Source: Prochilodus magdalenae
Taxonomy: Eukaryota > Chordata > Actinopteri > Characiformes > Prochilodontidae
Length of the DNA: 64,000 nt
Direction of reading: 5' to 3'
Assembly: GCA_024036415.1 (NCBI GenBank)
Contig: JAMWET010000179.1
Location: 1-64,000 of the forward strand
Position numbers and translations under genes: made by a program
Shown here: in pieces, positions 13,121 to 26,626 of the stretch
Layout: every line of letters starts with the position of its first letter
How positions within the stretch are numbered: the first letter of the stretch is position 1
The notes under the pieces: model-generated
The model's input: only the letters and a program-made list of their open reading frames with translations
What the model was told of the DNA's origin: nothing
Database searches by the model: none

Positions 13121-14915
13121 CTGTAAAATAAGAACATTAATCTCAAATAACACGTCTTTATTTTATAGCACACTGTATGTCCAACCCAGTACATACAGCA
13201 CTATGTAGGATCTGTTCAGTACTGCAGACTGAAACTCAGATCAAGCTGTTCATTAAAGTCAACCTGAAATCAAAAAGGACCTTTATACCTTCTTAGTTCA
13301 TGTGTCTGATCATATTCAGCTCAGTTCATCACATCACATCACTTATAAAGCTGAATTCTTCTTTACCTGTAATCTTCTATCAGAATGTAACACTGTTTAT
13401 TTATCATATGCCATAAATAATGTAAACATGTTTCAGCAGAATTCCTGTACACAGATTTAAATCTCTCACTCCACCTTCCTCATTCATCTACATCTGAATG
13501 TAGCATCATACACAGCAATATCAGCCACTCACCTTTAACCCCTCCTACATCCTGTCCATCAGTGATGACATCATCATAGCTCTCTGGTGTGTCCACTACA
13601 CCAACATAGGAAGATCAGTTTTAACAGTATGATGTGTTTACTGAGTTGAAGCTTCAGTGTAAATGATTTATCTACATTCAGTAAAACTTACTCAGCATAA
13701 TGTTGGAGTTTGGTCCAGTAACAGCATCATCATAGATATCTGTCATGTCTTCTGTCAGAATGTAGATCAATATCATTAAATCAGCATCAGTATCATCAGT
13801 GACTGTGTTCATGTTGGAGATTACAGTAGTGTTACATCACTAGTCATACCTGCTACAACAGCTGAGCTCTGATCAGCAGTGATGACATCATCATAATCCT
13901 CTGCTATGTCCGCTACACCAAAACACAGAGAAATATAAAGAATATTAAATCATATTTTATACAGTTATATTTATCAGGTGTTTCAGACACAGTCAGTAAT
14001 GTGAGACTGTTTACTTGTTTACAGTAATTTAATCAAAATAAGATTTGGAGTTATGATGAGAATATGCTGTGGGCACTAAAACCCCCTCCTGCTCGTATGT
14101 GTAGATGACCGCTGTAACAGAATGATTCAAAAAGTCATTGTACATATAGACTATCAGATTATTCTATTTTCATAACATTAGTGATGATTTTAATCTCTAC
14201 TTAATCTAAAAACTAAACCCCCAAACACAAACACACCTGCTACACCATCAGAGATCTGTCCAGCAGTGATGACATCATCATAGCTCTCTGCTGGGTCCTC
14301 TTTTGCTGATTCACCTGAATCAAATAAAAGCAGACTGACTTTACAAACAGTGCAGTCATATTTTACACTGTGGTTTAATGTACAGATAAAATCAGGTGAT
14401 TCATTAATAAAGGACCCCCACTTATCAGACCACTGCTGATGACATCATCATAGTATTCTGTCTTTACTCCAGTCAGAGACTTTCCTGCAAACAGAGCAAA
14501 ATGAATCACTTTAATTAAATAGAGAAATAAAATCCTGATTCAGAGACACTTTCAGTGTGTAACTCCATTAAGATCCTGCAGGGAATCATTTCTGAACTAG
14601 AGATCAATCAAACCTCTAATCAGAGAGACACACTAGACTCACTGTTAAAGAGAGTTTCACTCTGAAACAATAAAGAGCTGTAAGTGATACTAGAGAACAT
14701 GAAGAACTGAGTGCTGTGGATCAGTGTGAACTGGGTTAGTTATGGGGACTGATATCAGTGCAGACAGTAGAGGGCGCTCTTAGACACAACACAGATGCAG
14801 ACAAACCCCCTTCCACCTATCCCCTACCAACCCATACCCTTACACACCTACACTACCACACACACATTTATTATTATCCCTCACTCTCTCTCTTCATTCA
14901 GTCTCTCTCTATCTA

Positions 14916-14955
<40 letters not shown>

Positions 14956-16747
14956 TCTCTCTCACACACACACACAAACACACACACACGTTCTGGTCTT
15001 TTACCTGAGAGAAGATCCTCATCCACATCCTCATATCCTTCAGAGAAGATACTTCCTGTTAGAGGAGAACAGAACAGTCATGAAACACAGAATGCAGAAC
15101 CCCCACAATCCTCTGAGTGGTGTGGGTCAGTAGGATGTACAGGCAGGGAACAAGTTAAAGAAGGAGAACTGAATAAATGAGTGGAGAATGTGCAGGTGCT
15201 TCCACACAGGTGTGCTGCATGATACAGTTAACCATTTAACATCTGGCCATGCTCTGTGATGTGTACAAATGCTGATCGTCCCCAGTTCACCTTGATCTTG
15301 GCTTAAGAAGGTCAAAGTAAAAGATCTGAGTGTCTCTGAAAGAGGGTTTATTGTTGAGGCATGGAGCTTCAGTCCTAAAGTCTGCTCACTGGCTAGTGTT
15401 CCAGTAAGAACAGAGACTAAAGGGACTAAATCTGTATTTAGATCTTTGGGAAAGACATCAGTAAACAGGGCTGGACATTGTGGGGTAAAGGTCACATTCA
15501 GTGATCCTGATACTGGTGTATTACTGTGATATGGAACAAACAGAAAAGGAACTGTTATTATTTTATTTATTATTAAACTGTATTTAACGTACACAGCCAT
15601 GGACATATAACACTGGACACATAACACTGGACATATAATACTGGACATAACACTGGACATATAATACTGGACATATAATACTGAAAGCGCTCATTCATAT
15701 TGTTATTGATTCTCTTATTGGTCACCTGCTTATTCAATCACTCACTCTTAACTCACTTATTACTTGGTAACTCACTTGGTCATGCTGTCACTTGGTCACA
15801 TGGTAACTTGGACACGATAACTGACCTGGTCAGTCACTGATTCGGTTACTCACCCAGTCACTTAGTAACACTGACTCATTTGCTCAATCACTTGGTCATT
15901 CAGTCACTCACTCATGACACACTTATTACTTGTTCACTCACTCGGTCAGGTGGTCACTTAGTCATTCACTCTCTAATGGGTCACTCAGTTTTCACAATTC
16001 ACTCTCCTGGTCACTCATTTACCATTTATTCAACCACTCTCTTGGTCACTTACTCACTCTGTCATTCATTCCGTTACTCACTCAATCATTTGGTTACTTG
16101 GTAACACTGACTTACTTGGTCGATCACATGTTCACTCAGGTGACTCTGAGTCTGACTCACTAATCACTTAATTACACACTTGACAAAGTGACACTTTAGT
16201 CACTCAGTCATCCAAAGGTCACTTGATCACTCGGTCAGTCACTCACTTGGTAGCACTCATCTGGGGCAAACACTCACTGAATCATCTGGTCACACATTTG
16301 ATCACTCACTCGGTCACTCGGTCGGTCACTCCAACTTATCAACTGGTCACTCATTTGATCACTCACTCGGTCACTCGGTCGGTCACTCCAACTTATCAAC
16401 TGGTCACTCATTTGATCACCCACTCAATCGGTCACTTGGTCGGTCACTCACGACTTATCAACTGGTCACTCATTTGATCACTCACTCAGTCACTCGGTCA
16501 ATCGGTCAGTCACTCACGACTTATCAACTGGTCACTCATTTGATCACTCGGTCAGTCACTCACGACTGATCAACTGGTCACTCATTTGATCACTCACTCG
16601 GTCAATCGGTCAAACGGTCAGTCACTCACGACTTATCAACTGGTCACTTATTTGATCACTCACTCGGTCACTCGGTTTATTGCTTGTCATTTGTTCAATC
16701 AGTCACTCTTATTGATTGATGGTTCTCAGTCTTCTGAATCTCCTTCA

Positions 16748-16806
<59 letters not shown>

Positions 16807-18667
16807 GAACCCCCCCTGCTCTCTCTCTCCCTCTCTCGCACCTGCAGCTGTGTGGTTTCTCTGTAAGTCCTAAAATGGAAGTTCTACAGGATGAGACAGT
16901 TTAACTTCAGCTGCCTGATAGATGCTTATCAGCAGAAGTAGCTCACTACACTACATGTAGATCTACTCTACTGTACATTTCATCTAATATACACTAAACT
17001 ATCATATAACTCATTTACTCTTATAATAACCATTTATCTTCATTCATAAGCTCAACTTAATCCTTACTGGCATGTTCTTAGGAGAACAGAAGTTTACATC
17101 TGCAAATGTGTTAATACTTTTTCATTGTTTCACTAATATTAACACAAAACTCACATAAAAACAAAAACGTTAATTTAATAACAAAAGAAAAACACGTCAT
17201 ATAGTCATATCTACATTCAGCACTCATCTGAACCCCAGTCTACTGTAGTTACTCAGTACTCAGCTGTGATCAGCTGCTGACTGTAAATATGGGTAAGGAG
17301 AAGTAAGTAGTAACTGGATATTTTATTTTATGTTGTGTTTTTTCTATACTCAGTGGAAAAGGTGAGAATAGTGAAAAGCAACATTGACCCAAATGAAGAC
17401 ACACCGGAGGCCAGAGACAGTATTTGTCAGTAGAGGGGCGTGTAGTGTGTGAGCTCCTGTGTAAAGGTGATTGTGGTAACAGGGTTTGGGTTAGACTGTC
17501 TCCCCCTTCATAAGTCATAATTACTGACATGATGTTTAAGGCTTTATCAGAATTTTACTGGGATGTTCAGCTCAGTATGGTATGTGTGCTGAGGCCTTCT
17601 CTTTAGGCCCCTTGACACACTCCTCCCCTCTACTGACACTTACTCACCCCTGGAGTTTGGAATCATCTGAAGCAGCATCGCCCTCATCCTCCCTCACCTT
17701 TACTTCTAGAGTATGTACAAGTAGAAGGAGTGTTTTTGGTGTCACTCGGTCACTAACTTATCACAGGTCACACACTCATTCAGCCACTCAGTCTTGACCC
17801 ACTTAGTACTTGGTCACTCACTCGGTCAAGTCATTCACTCTCTTGGTCACTCAGTTACCATTTATTCGACCACTCTCTTGGTCACTTACTCTGTCACTCA
17901 TTCCGTTACTCACTCAATCATTTGGTCACTTGGTAACAGTGACTAACTTGGTCAATCACACAGTTACTTGATCACTCAGTCACTCATTTATCATTTATTC
18001 ACTCACTTGGTCACTTGGTTGCTCAATCATTTGTTAACACTCATGGTCATCCTGTCACTCACACTGACTCATTTGGAAAATCACTTACTCAGTAGTAAGT
18101 TTGTCACTGAGTCATTTAGTCACCTGGTCATTCTGTCAATTGGTCACTCAATCACTTGGTCATTCAGCCACTCAGTCACTTGGTCACTAACTCATCCCTC
18201 CTCTCACACTCATTTAGATACTCAGTCATGGATGATGTATTAATTGGTCACTCACTTGGTCATGTGGTCACTTAGTCAGTCTGTCACTTGGTCAATTGAT
18301 GACCTGCTTACTTGGTCACTTGCTCTGTCACTCATCACATTACTCACTCAATTATTAGGACAATTAGTAACACTGGCTCACTTGGTCAATAACTTATTAC
18401 TTGGTCCGTTGGTCACTCGGTTGACTCCACTGAATCTGACTCAGTTATCACTTAGACACACACTTGGTCATGTGATTCTTTGGTCACTTGGTCACTTAGT
18501 CATCCAAAGGTCACATGATCACAAAATCATTTGGCTACTTGGTAACACTGACTCAGTTGGTCACTCACTCATTAACTCAGTGGGGTTGTAACTTGTCATT
18601 TATTCAGTCAGTCACTCTAATTGATTGATAGCTCTCAGTCTTTGAATCTCCTTCAGTCTGACTCTCT

Positions 18668-18715
<48 letters not shown>

Positions 18716-21700
18716 GGGACACACAGACACACACACACATGGACACATGCACGCACACACAGTTGAACACCCCCTCCCACCACCGCCCCTCCCACCACTC
18801 TCTCTCCCTCTTTCTCTCTCACTCACACACACACGGACACACACACACACACAGTTAGACCCCCCCTGCTCTCTCTCCCTCTCTCGCACCTGCAGCTGTG
18901 TGGTTTCTCTGTAAGTCCTAAAATGGAAGCTCTACAGGATGAGACAGTTTAACTTCAGCTGCCTGATAGATGCTTATCAGCAGAAGTAGCTCACTACACT
19001 ACATGTAGATCTACTCTACTGTACATTTCATCTAATATACACTAAACTATCATATAACTCATTTACTCTTATAATAACCATTTATCTTCATTCATAAGGT
19101 CAACTTAATCCTTACTGGCATGTTCTTAGGAGAACAGAAGTTTACATCTGCAGATGTGTTAATACTTTTTCATTGTTTCACTAATATTAACACAAAACTC
19201 ACATAAAAACAAAAACGTTAGTTTAATAACAAAAGAAAAACACGTCATATAGTCATATCTACATTCAGCACTCATCTGAACCCCAGTCTACTGTAGTAAC
19301 TCAGTAATGAGCTGTGATCAGCTGCTGGCTGTAAATATGGGGTAAGGAGAAGTAAGTAGTAGCTGGATATTTTATTTTATGTTGTGTTTTTTCTATACTC
19401 AGTGGAAAAGGTGAGAATAGTGAAAAGCAACATTGACCCAAATGAAGACACACCGGAGGCCAGAGACAGTATTTGTCAGTAGAGGGACGTGTAGTGTGTA
19501 AGCTCCTGTGTAAAGGTGATTGTGGTAACAGGGTTTGGGTTAGACTGTCTCCCCCTTCATAAGTCATAATTACTGACATGATGTTTAAGGCTTTATCAGA
19601 ATTTTACTGGGATGTTCAGCTCAGTATGGTATGTGTGCTGAGGCCTTCTCTTTAGGCCCCTTGACACAGTCCTCCCCTCTACTGACACTTACTCACCCTC
19701 ATGTAGAACACTCCATACATCACTCACCCCTTCGAGTCGAGTCATTTCTGTTAGTGACGTATCTGCGGTCGATCTCCTCATAGACTGCCTCAGTCAGAGT
19801 CTTACGCCTCCTCTTAGAGAGCACTGTGAGGGAGACAGAGAGGAACATGGAGGCAGTTCAGTAGAAGAGAAGACTGATGGCAGATTGAAGGACTAATGAT
19901 GTTTAGAGAATGTACAGAAAGTGGATTGTAGATGATCTCTGAATCTCTCTACCTCTCCTGAGCCGTCTGTTCTGGTACAACAGCACAACCAGAAGCACAA
20001 AGGTCAGGAGAAGCACCGCTCCCAGAACCAGGAGAGACACTGGATAGATGGGTGGAACAGCGGCTGTGCTCTTCACTGTAAAAATATACAGAACAGAAAC
20101 TCTGTGGAGCGCTGAATAAGCTATTCAGAAATAATTAGATAAATGATCCAAGTAACAAAACAATACCTGTAGTAGTGGTGGTGGTGGTTGGTGGTGTGGG
20201 TGTAGTGGTTGTAGTAGTAGTAGTAGTAGTGGGGACAGATATCTCTAAACACAGAATCAAAACACAATACTATCAAGAATACACAAAAAACATAAAATTT
20301 AAAAACTGAATCGAACAAACCAACATTAGGAACCATTAACAACGATAATTAAAACACTTTGTGTGTGTGTATGTGTGTGTGTGTGTGTGTGTGTGATATT
20401 AAGCTATAAAATAAAACTATTTTTTAACTTAATTTCACAGAAACTCAAAACTCCAGCAGACTCCTCTGACCTGCACAGGTGACTGCAACAGGCTGGGAGC
20501 AGTCAGTGTGGTTCTTCAGGGAATGAAGACAGTCCCACAGGTGAATCTCATTCCCTCTACACTTCACTCTGTTCAGCCAGACAGTCGCCCCACCCACACC
20601 AAATGCAGAACTCCCATTAGCACTCAGAGCCGGCCCACAGCCCAGCTGCCTGCAGGCCACCTGAGCATCTCTGATGTCCCATTGATCATCACATACAGAG
20701 CCCCATGTTTTATCATGATACACCTCCAGCCTCCCAGAGCAGCTTTGTTCTCCTTCCCGAAGTCTAAGAGGCAGGTGATCTACATCACACACAGCACACA
20801 TGAGGAGATACAGTAACAGAAAAACAGAGGAGCTTTAAAGCTTTGCATTTTTTTTCACTTGTTCAATGAAATCCAGATTTGTTTGTTGTTCTTACTTGAG
20901 CACTGTCTGTGAAGGGGAGATGGGGAGCATTGCAGAAGACTTCGAAACAACTGGTCTTTTTTCTCTTCTGTAAACATTTATATATATATTAGTAAGTAGT
21001 CTAATAATTAGGATATCACAGACAAATATTTTGTTTAAAGAACATTTTGATACCATTTTCATATTAATCGAACAAAGGCAATACAAGTCGCCCACCTGAG
21101 CAGGTAATGCGGGCCACCTCATTGCGATTATCACATGTGTTCTGTCTCCATGAGTAAGATGGACACTGCCACAGAGTGGAGTCATGTTTCCTACATTTCA
21201 GATTATCCAGCCAGTTAGGAGCTGACTCCACTCTTGCTTTGCTAGCCCTCTCACTGCCAGATCTTCCACAGTTCAGCTCCTGACAGATCAAACTAATTGT
21301 TTCTTCATCCAGCGTATTTACACACACGTTACCCCAGGTCCCATTGTAGAACACCTCCAGATTCCCCTCACAGCCCTCAGTGAGTCTGATCTCTTTATAC
21401 TCTGGTGGGAGAAAGTTTACAATCATCAGCTTTTAATTAACATGTTTTTAGGATGTTTAGAAATCCTTAATTCTTTAATTGATCCCTCCATTAATTCTTT
21501 CAATTTTTTATTCCTTTGTTTATCCATCTATTCATTTAGTAGGTACCATTAATTTCAAAACTGTTAATTAAATCATGCTCTTCTGTAAACATTAATATCA
21601 GTTTACCTGAGCACACGACTCCTACATCATCCTTGTGTCCACATTCATCCTCTCCACACAGCTGAAATCTGCAGTTCCACAGAGACGTCTCATTCCCCTC

Positions 21701-21938
21701 ACACTCCACCTCATTCAGCCATATGGGTCCAGTTCCAGGTCCAAACTGAGCTGGTACTGGGGCACTGAGGGCCACTCCACACTGCAGTTGTCTGCAGACC
21801 ACCTGCGCATCCTCAATATCCCACAAGTCATCACTCACTGTCCCCCATGATCCCCTGTGGAAAACCTCCAGCCTTCCTGCACAGTCTCCCCCAGAACCAA
21901 CCAGCCTGATGGAACTGTTAGCTGAATTAAACTTACCT

Positions 21939-21969
<31 letters not shown>

Positions 21970-24900
21970 CGCACACACACACCTTAGTAATATTCTGACT
22001 GTGAAATATTGAATAAAGGATAGAGCTGTTCAGGAACACTTTTAGCAACTTTTATTTCAACTGTTATAATCTCTTTATTTTTACCAGAGCAGGAGATGTA
22101 CAGCTGTTCTCTGGAGCTGCAGCTGACTAGTTGTGCACTTTTGCAGTTCCCCAGATGAGCTTCACTCCCAGTACAGTTAAATCCTGTCACACATATCTGG
22201 CTGTGTTCAGGACTGGATGGTGAGGAGCTGGAGAAGCTGAACACAGATCCACAGCCCAGCTGTCTGCAGACCACAGAGGGCACAGACTCACTCCAGGAGT
22301 CCAGCAGTACTCTCCTCCAGACCTGCCTGAAATACACCTCCACCTCTCCCTCACACTCCATCCTTCCAGACATCCGCACTCGCCCCTCATGTAACGTCAG
22401 AGAGGAACCTGAAGAGGAATTTTGCAATAAAACACATATTTTGTTTTTGACAAACAATACAGTTTAATGTAGTTTCCATAAAATATGAAATATGTTAACA
22501 GCTGCTCACCATTACAGATGACTCCAGCATCCTGTTTATGAGAGCATGCAGCTCGACTCCATGATGAAATGGGACAGTGTGACAGGTGTGTTTCGTTCCC
22601 CTGACAATCAAACACATCAGCCCAGATCCGGTCACTCCCCTCCCCAAACCTGTCTGACCCCACCACAGCCACAGCACTCCCACACTTCAGCTGACCACAG
22701 AGGACACTGGCAGCTCTCATATCCCAGCTTACATCACACACTGTGCCCCACTCACTGAGGTACTGCAGCTCCACTCGACCAGAACAGGAGTCAGACCCAT
22801 TCTCCAGCTGAGCCCCTGTGTGACCTGAATCAATATTACATTATAGGAATAAACGAGAGCAACTCATGGCTTATGTAAATGGATTAATAGTGGACTAGTT
22901 ATACTGGAAGGTTTAAATACTTTTAAATGGGAGCTTAAATATTAAACTTTACCAGCACACACCAGTCCCACATCACTGTCATGGGAGCAGCTGTGTTTGA
23001 GTGAAGGTGATGTTGGACAGGAGTAAATCTGAGATTCGTTGCCTCCACACTGAAGCTCCTCTGACCACACCTGACCCTTCCCTCTGCCAAAAGCAGCTCC
23101 TCCCAGCACCTCCACAGGAAGCCCACAGCCCAGCTCTCGACACACAACTTCTGCATCCTGCTGGTCGAAGTCAGCATCACACACCGTGCCCCAATTTTTT
23201 CCATGAAGCACCTCCACTCTCCCAGAGCACAGATGGAAACCATCAGTAAGTCTGGACTTTCTGTGACCTGTGATGGAGAGTAATTGGAGAGTATTAAAAG
23301 CATGAAAAAAGATAGAAGTATTAATTAGTGTTACTTCTTTTTTTGCTAAAAGTGTATGAGTGGTACCCAAACTGTTGGTGTATTGATTCTTGCAATGTCT
23401 TTTCAATCTTGCTTTCTGACATCACATTTAATTAAATGCCTTTTTTAGTTTTAGTGTCTTTAGATAGCAAAGTTTACTTACTAACTTTAGCAGAATGCTT
23501 AACTAAAGTTGGAAGACAAACCCGTTGACTAGGTAAACTAATTAGCAAAGCAAACTTTCTGTATTGGCTAAGTGATATGTGTTTGTTTGTTTGTCAATAT
23601 TCCAGAAATGCAATCATACAGAATGACATAGCGGTCATCTTTTCTACACACGGTTTATCGAAGGACCCTAATAGAGGTTACATGGATGAGCGGTGGGGGG
23701 ACTTCAATTGTTTTTACTGCTTCAAACATCTGATCCAACAAATCTGATATTTTACAACCTCCTCCTTCAAGTAAACACTAAACTGTGCAGGACGGGATAC
23801 TTTTAGTTGGTGGGAGGGGCCTTGTGACTTCATGTTTACTTGAGTTACATTTTATGCTTTCCTTACGCAACTGTTTGAAATGTTCATGCATGCCAGTCCA
23901 GCACTAATGTAAAATTATTTTATTACATGTACAGCAGATCGAGTCTGATGATATGATGATAATATGTGGTAGACTACCATACATTGTACTTCTGCTGCTT
24001 ACCTGAGCAGATGGCTCCAGCATCTTGACCATGATCACAGTTATGTTTACCCCATCCCGTTGATGCACAGTTCTTCAGTGTAGACTCTGATCCACTACAG
24101 CCAACATTATCCATCCAGATTGGTCCGTTACCACGTCCAAAATGAGCACTTCTTGGAGCATCTACAGCCTCTCCACAGCCCAGCTCTCTACACACCACTG
24201 CAGCATCTCTCATATCCCAATAATTACCACACACTGTTCCCCACTGTACTCTATGATAAACCTCCACTCTCCCAGCACAGCGACTGTCACCATCTACCAG
24301 CCTCACACTGACTGTACCACACAGTGAACAGAAAGAGACAGAGAATCACAGGATTATTGATAACATTTAAAATACTGCAGATCAGTCAAACTATATCAGA
24401 TTAACCTGAAAATCTGCATCTCTTACCAGCACACACCAGACCCACATCACTGTCATGGGAGCAGTTGTGTTTGAGTGAAGGTGATGTTGGACAGGAGTGA
24501 ATCTGAGATTCGTTGCCTCTACACTGAAGCTCCTCTGACCACACCTGACCCTCCCCTCTACCAAAAGCAGCTCCTCCCAGCACCTCCACAGGAAGCCCAC
24601 AGCCCAGCTCTCGACACACAACCTCTGCATCCTGCTGGTCAAAGTCAGCATCACACACCGTGTACCAGGTCTCTCCATGAAGCACCTCCACTCTCCCAAA
24701 GCAGCGAGAACCACCAACCAGCCTGACTCCTGGAACAACAGAATTCAACAATTTCAGTAATTAAATAAAAACTTGATGTTGTCACAGACAGATCACGCTG
24801 CATATCCTTGACAGCCACCTGTGTAGACTGAGGGATTTAAATATAGTATTCACCCTGTAACAGGTAATTGTACATAAAGGACCATCACAACATCTTCTAC

Positions 24901-26578
24901 AAGTGCTAGAAACAGGAATGAGCAGCAGCCAATAGGAACACAACGGCAGAGATGGGAAACAGAATAGCAATAATCATAGTGCAGTGTTCTGTGTATAGCC
25001 AATGAAGAGGAGGCCTGAATTGAAAGGAGGCTTGAGCAGCTCTCGTTCTTTCTTTTTTTCTTTTTTGTTCAAAAATTTGTGTAGAAATGAGTTAACAGTA
25101 GAGCCCTAAAACAATTACAATAGCTGCTGCTACATGGCTTTCAGGTGTCAAACAGCTTTTCATATTACTTTATGTAAGACAGCAGGATCGAGGATTTCTG
25201 CTTTGTGGATCTCTCCACAAGGTGATTGAAAATGTTGCATGGACTCATCTAAAGCAGTAAAAAGGCACACTGTAAATAGTGAATGTTGCGCAGTATGGAT
25301 GATGCAGTGATTCTGGGCAAGTTGTGTCTTCTTAGGCTTTAAAACCTCCAAAATCTCCTTCTCACAATCCAGCACAAGCAAAGCTGACTACTGTCAGTTT
25401 CCCTTTTTAAATATCAGTACTATCTGCAACCCTGTGCTCACTTTCCCTGTTTATGTTTTCACTATATCAAAACTCCTGTGATATTTCCCATCACATACTT
25501 ATGCATGAATACATTACAATTTATTATTAATTATTTTATTAAATTATGAAAAAATAAAACACTGAAAAGGGCCATTGTACATCAATACAAACTTATTCTG
25601 ACTGATATTTATACTAAGAGATGACTGAAGGCTGTCATATGAGCAAACCTAATAAAAAAACATAAAAGAGAAAAAAAGACTTAATAATCATATTTAAGTG
25701 AACCCCTTTTAGCACCTCCTACCTGAACAGATGACTCCAGCATCTTTAGAGTGATCACATTTATGATCACCCCACCCTGGTGATCTACAGTTCTTCAGTG
25801 AAGACTCTGATCCTCTACAATGTATATAATTCATCCAGATTGGTCCTGATCCTGGTCCATAGTGATCATCACTGACTGCATCCACAGCCTCTCCACAGCC
25901 CAGCTCTCTACACACCACTGCAGCGTCAGTCATATCCCAGTTATCATCACACACTGTTCCCCACTGTCCTCTATGAAGAACCTCCACTCTCCCAGCACAG
26001 CGTCTCCCTCCATCTACCAGCCGCAAACCATCTGTAGCATTGGGAGGAGGAGAGGAGTATAGACATAAAAATACAGACATACACAGGATCAAGGTGGAAT
26101 ATGTTAAGCATCAAATATTGAATCTCACCTCAGAAATAATAAATAAAGCATCATAGGTAACAAGTTAATTTATTTTTATTCTAAGGTAAAAAAAAATGTA
26201 AAATAAAACAAATTTGTGCTGTTGAGGTGTTATTATTACCAAAGGTACTGTAGTGAGGATTTCCAGAGCAGATCACTCCAGCGTCTTTATAATGGTTGCA
26301 GTTATGTTTACCCCACCCATTTGATTTACAGTTCTTCAGTGAAGATTCTGATCCTCTACAGCCCACATTATCCATCCAGATTGGTCCTGATCCTGGTCCG
26401 AAAACAGCTCGGCCCACAGCATGCACACCCTCTCCACATCCCAGCTCTCTACACACCACTTTAGCATCATTCCCACTCCAGTCATCACCACACACTGTTC
26501 CCCACTGTCCTTTATAAAGAACCTCCACTCTCCCAACACAACGACTCCTACCATCCGCCAGCCTCACACTGTCTGTAC

Positions 26579-26626
<48 letters not shown>

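Larger units (their letters stand above)
15056..19727 (-). other. Gene A intron filled with satellite and duplicated blocks
   Basis: Intron of about 4.7 kb between the YEEI and YEDV tail exons. Apart from the repeats listed separately no coding exon was found. The segment up to about 15,660 is homologous to 63.1-63.8 kb in gene C. Confidence 0.6.

Noticed and set aside
14758..15180. Plus-strand 140-residue frame rich in Ser, Leu and His
   Set aside because: Product of CT/CA microsatellites and antisense to the gene A YEDV exon.
15127..15660. 177-residue minus-strand frame, with a similar one at 63,310-63,795
   Set aside because: Lies in the intron upstream of the YEDV exon, runs through the VNTR, and is shared only because A and C are near-identical there.
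17270..17530. 86-residue minus-strand frame repeated at 19,301-19,579
   Set aside because: Present twice only because the whole block is a recent tandem duplication; conservation is therefore uninformative and no family is seen.
15690..18600. Possible CRISPR-like regular repeats
   Set aside because: Units are degenerate and contiguous with no unique spacers, in a eukaryotic intron; ordinary satellite.
25160..25381. 73-residue minus-strand frame resembling a hAT-type fragment (LDES)
   Set aside because: Only one short motif-like string, not enough to call a transposase.
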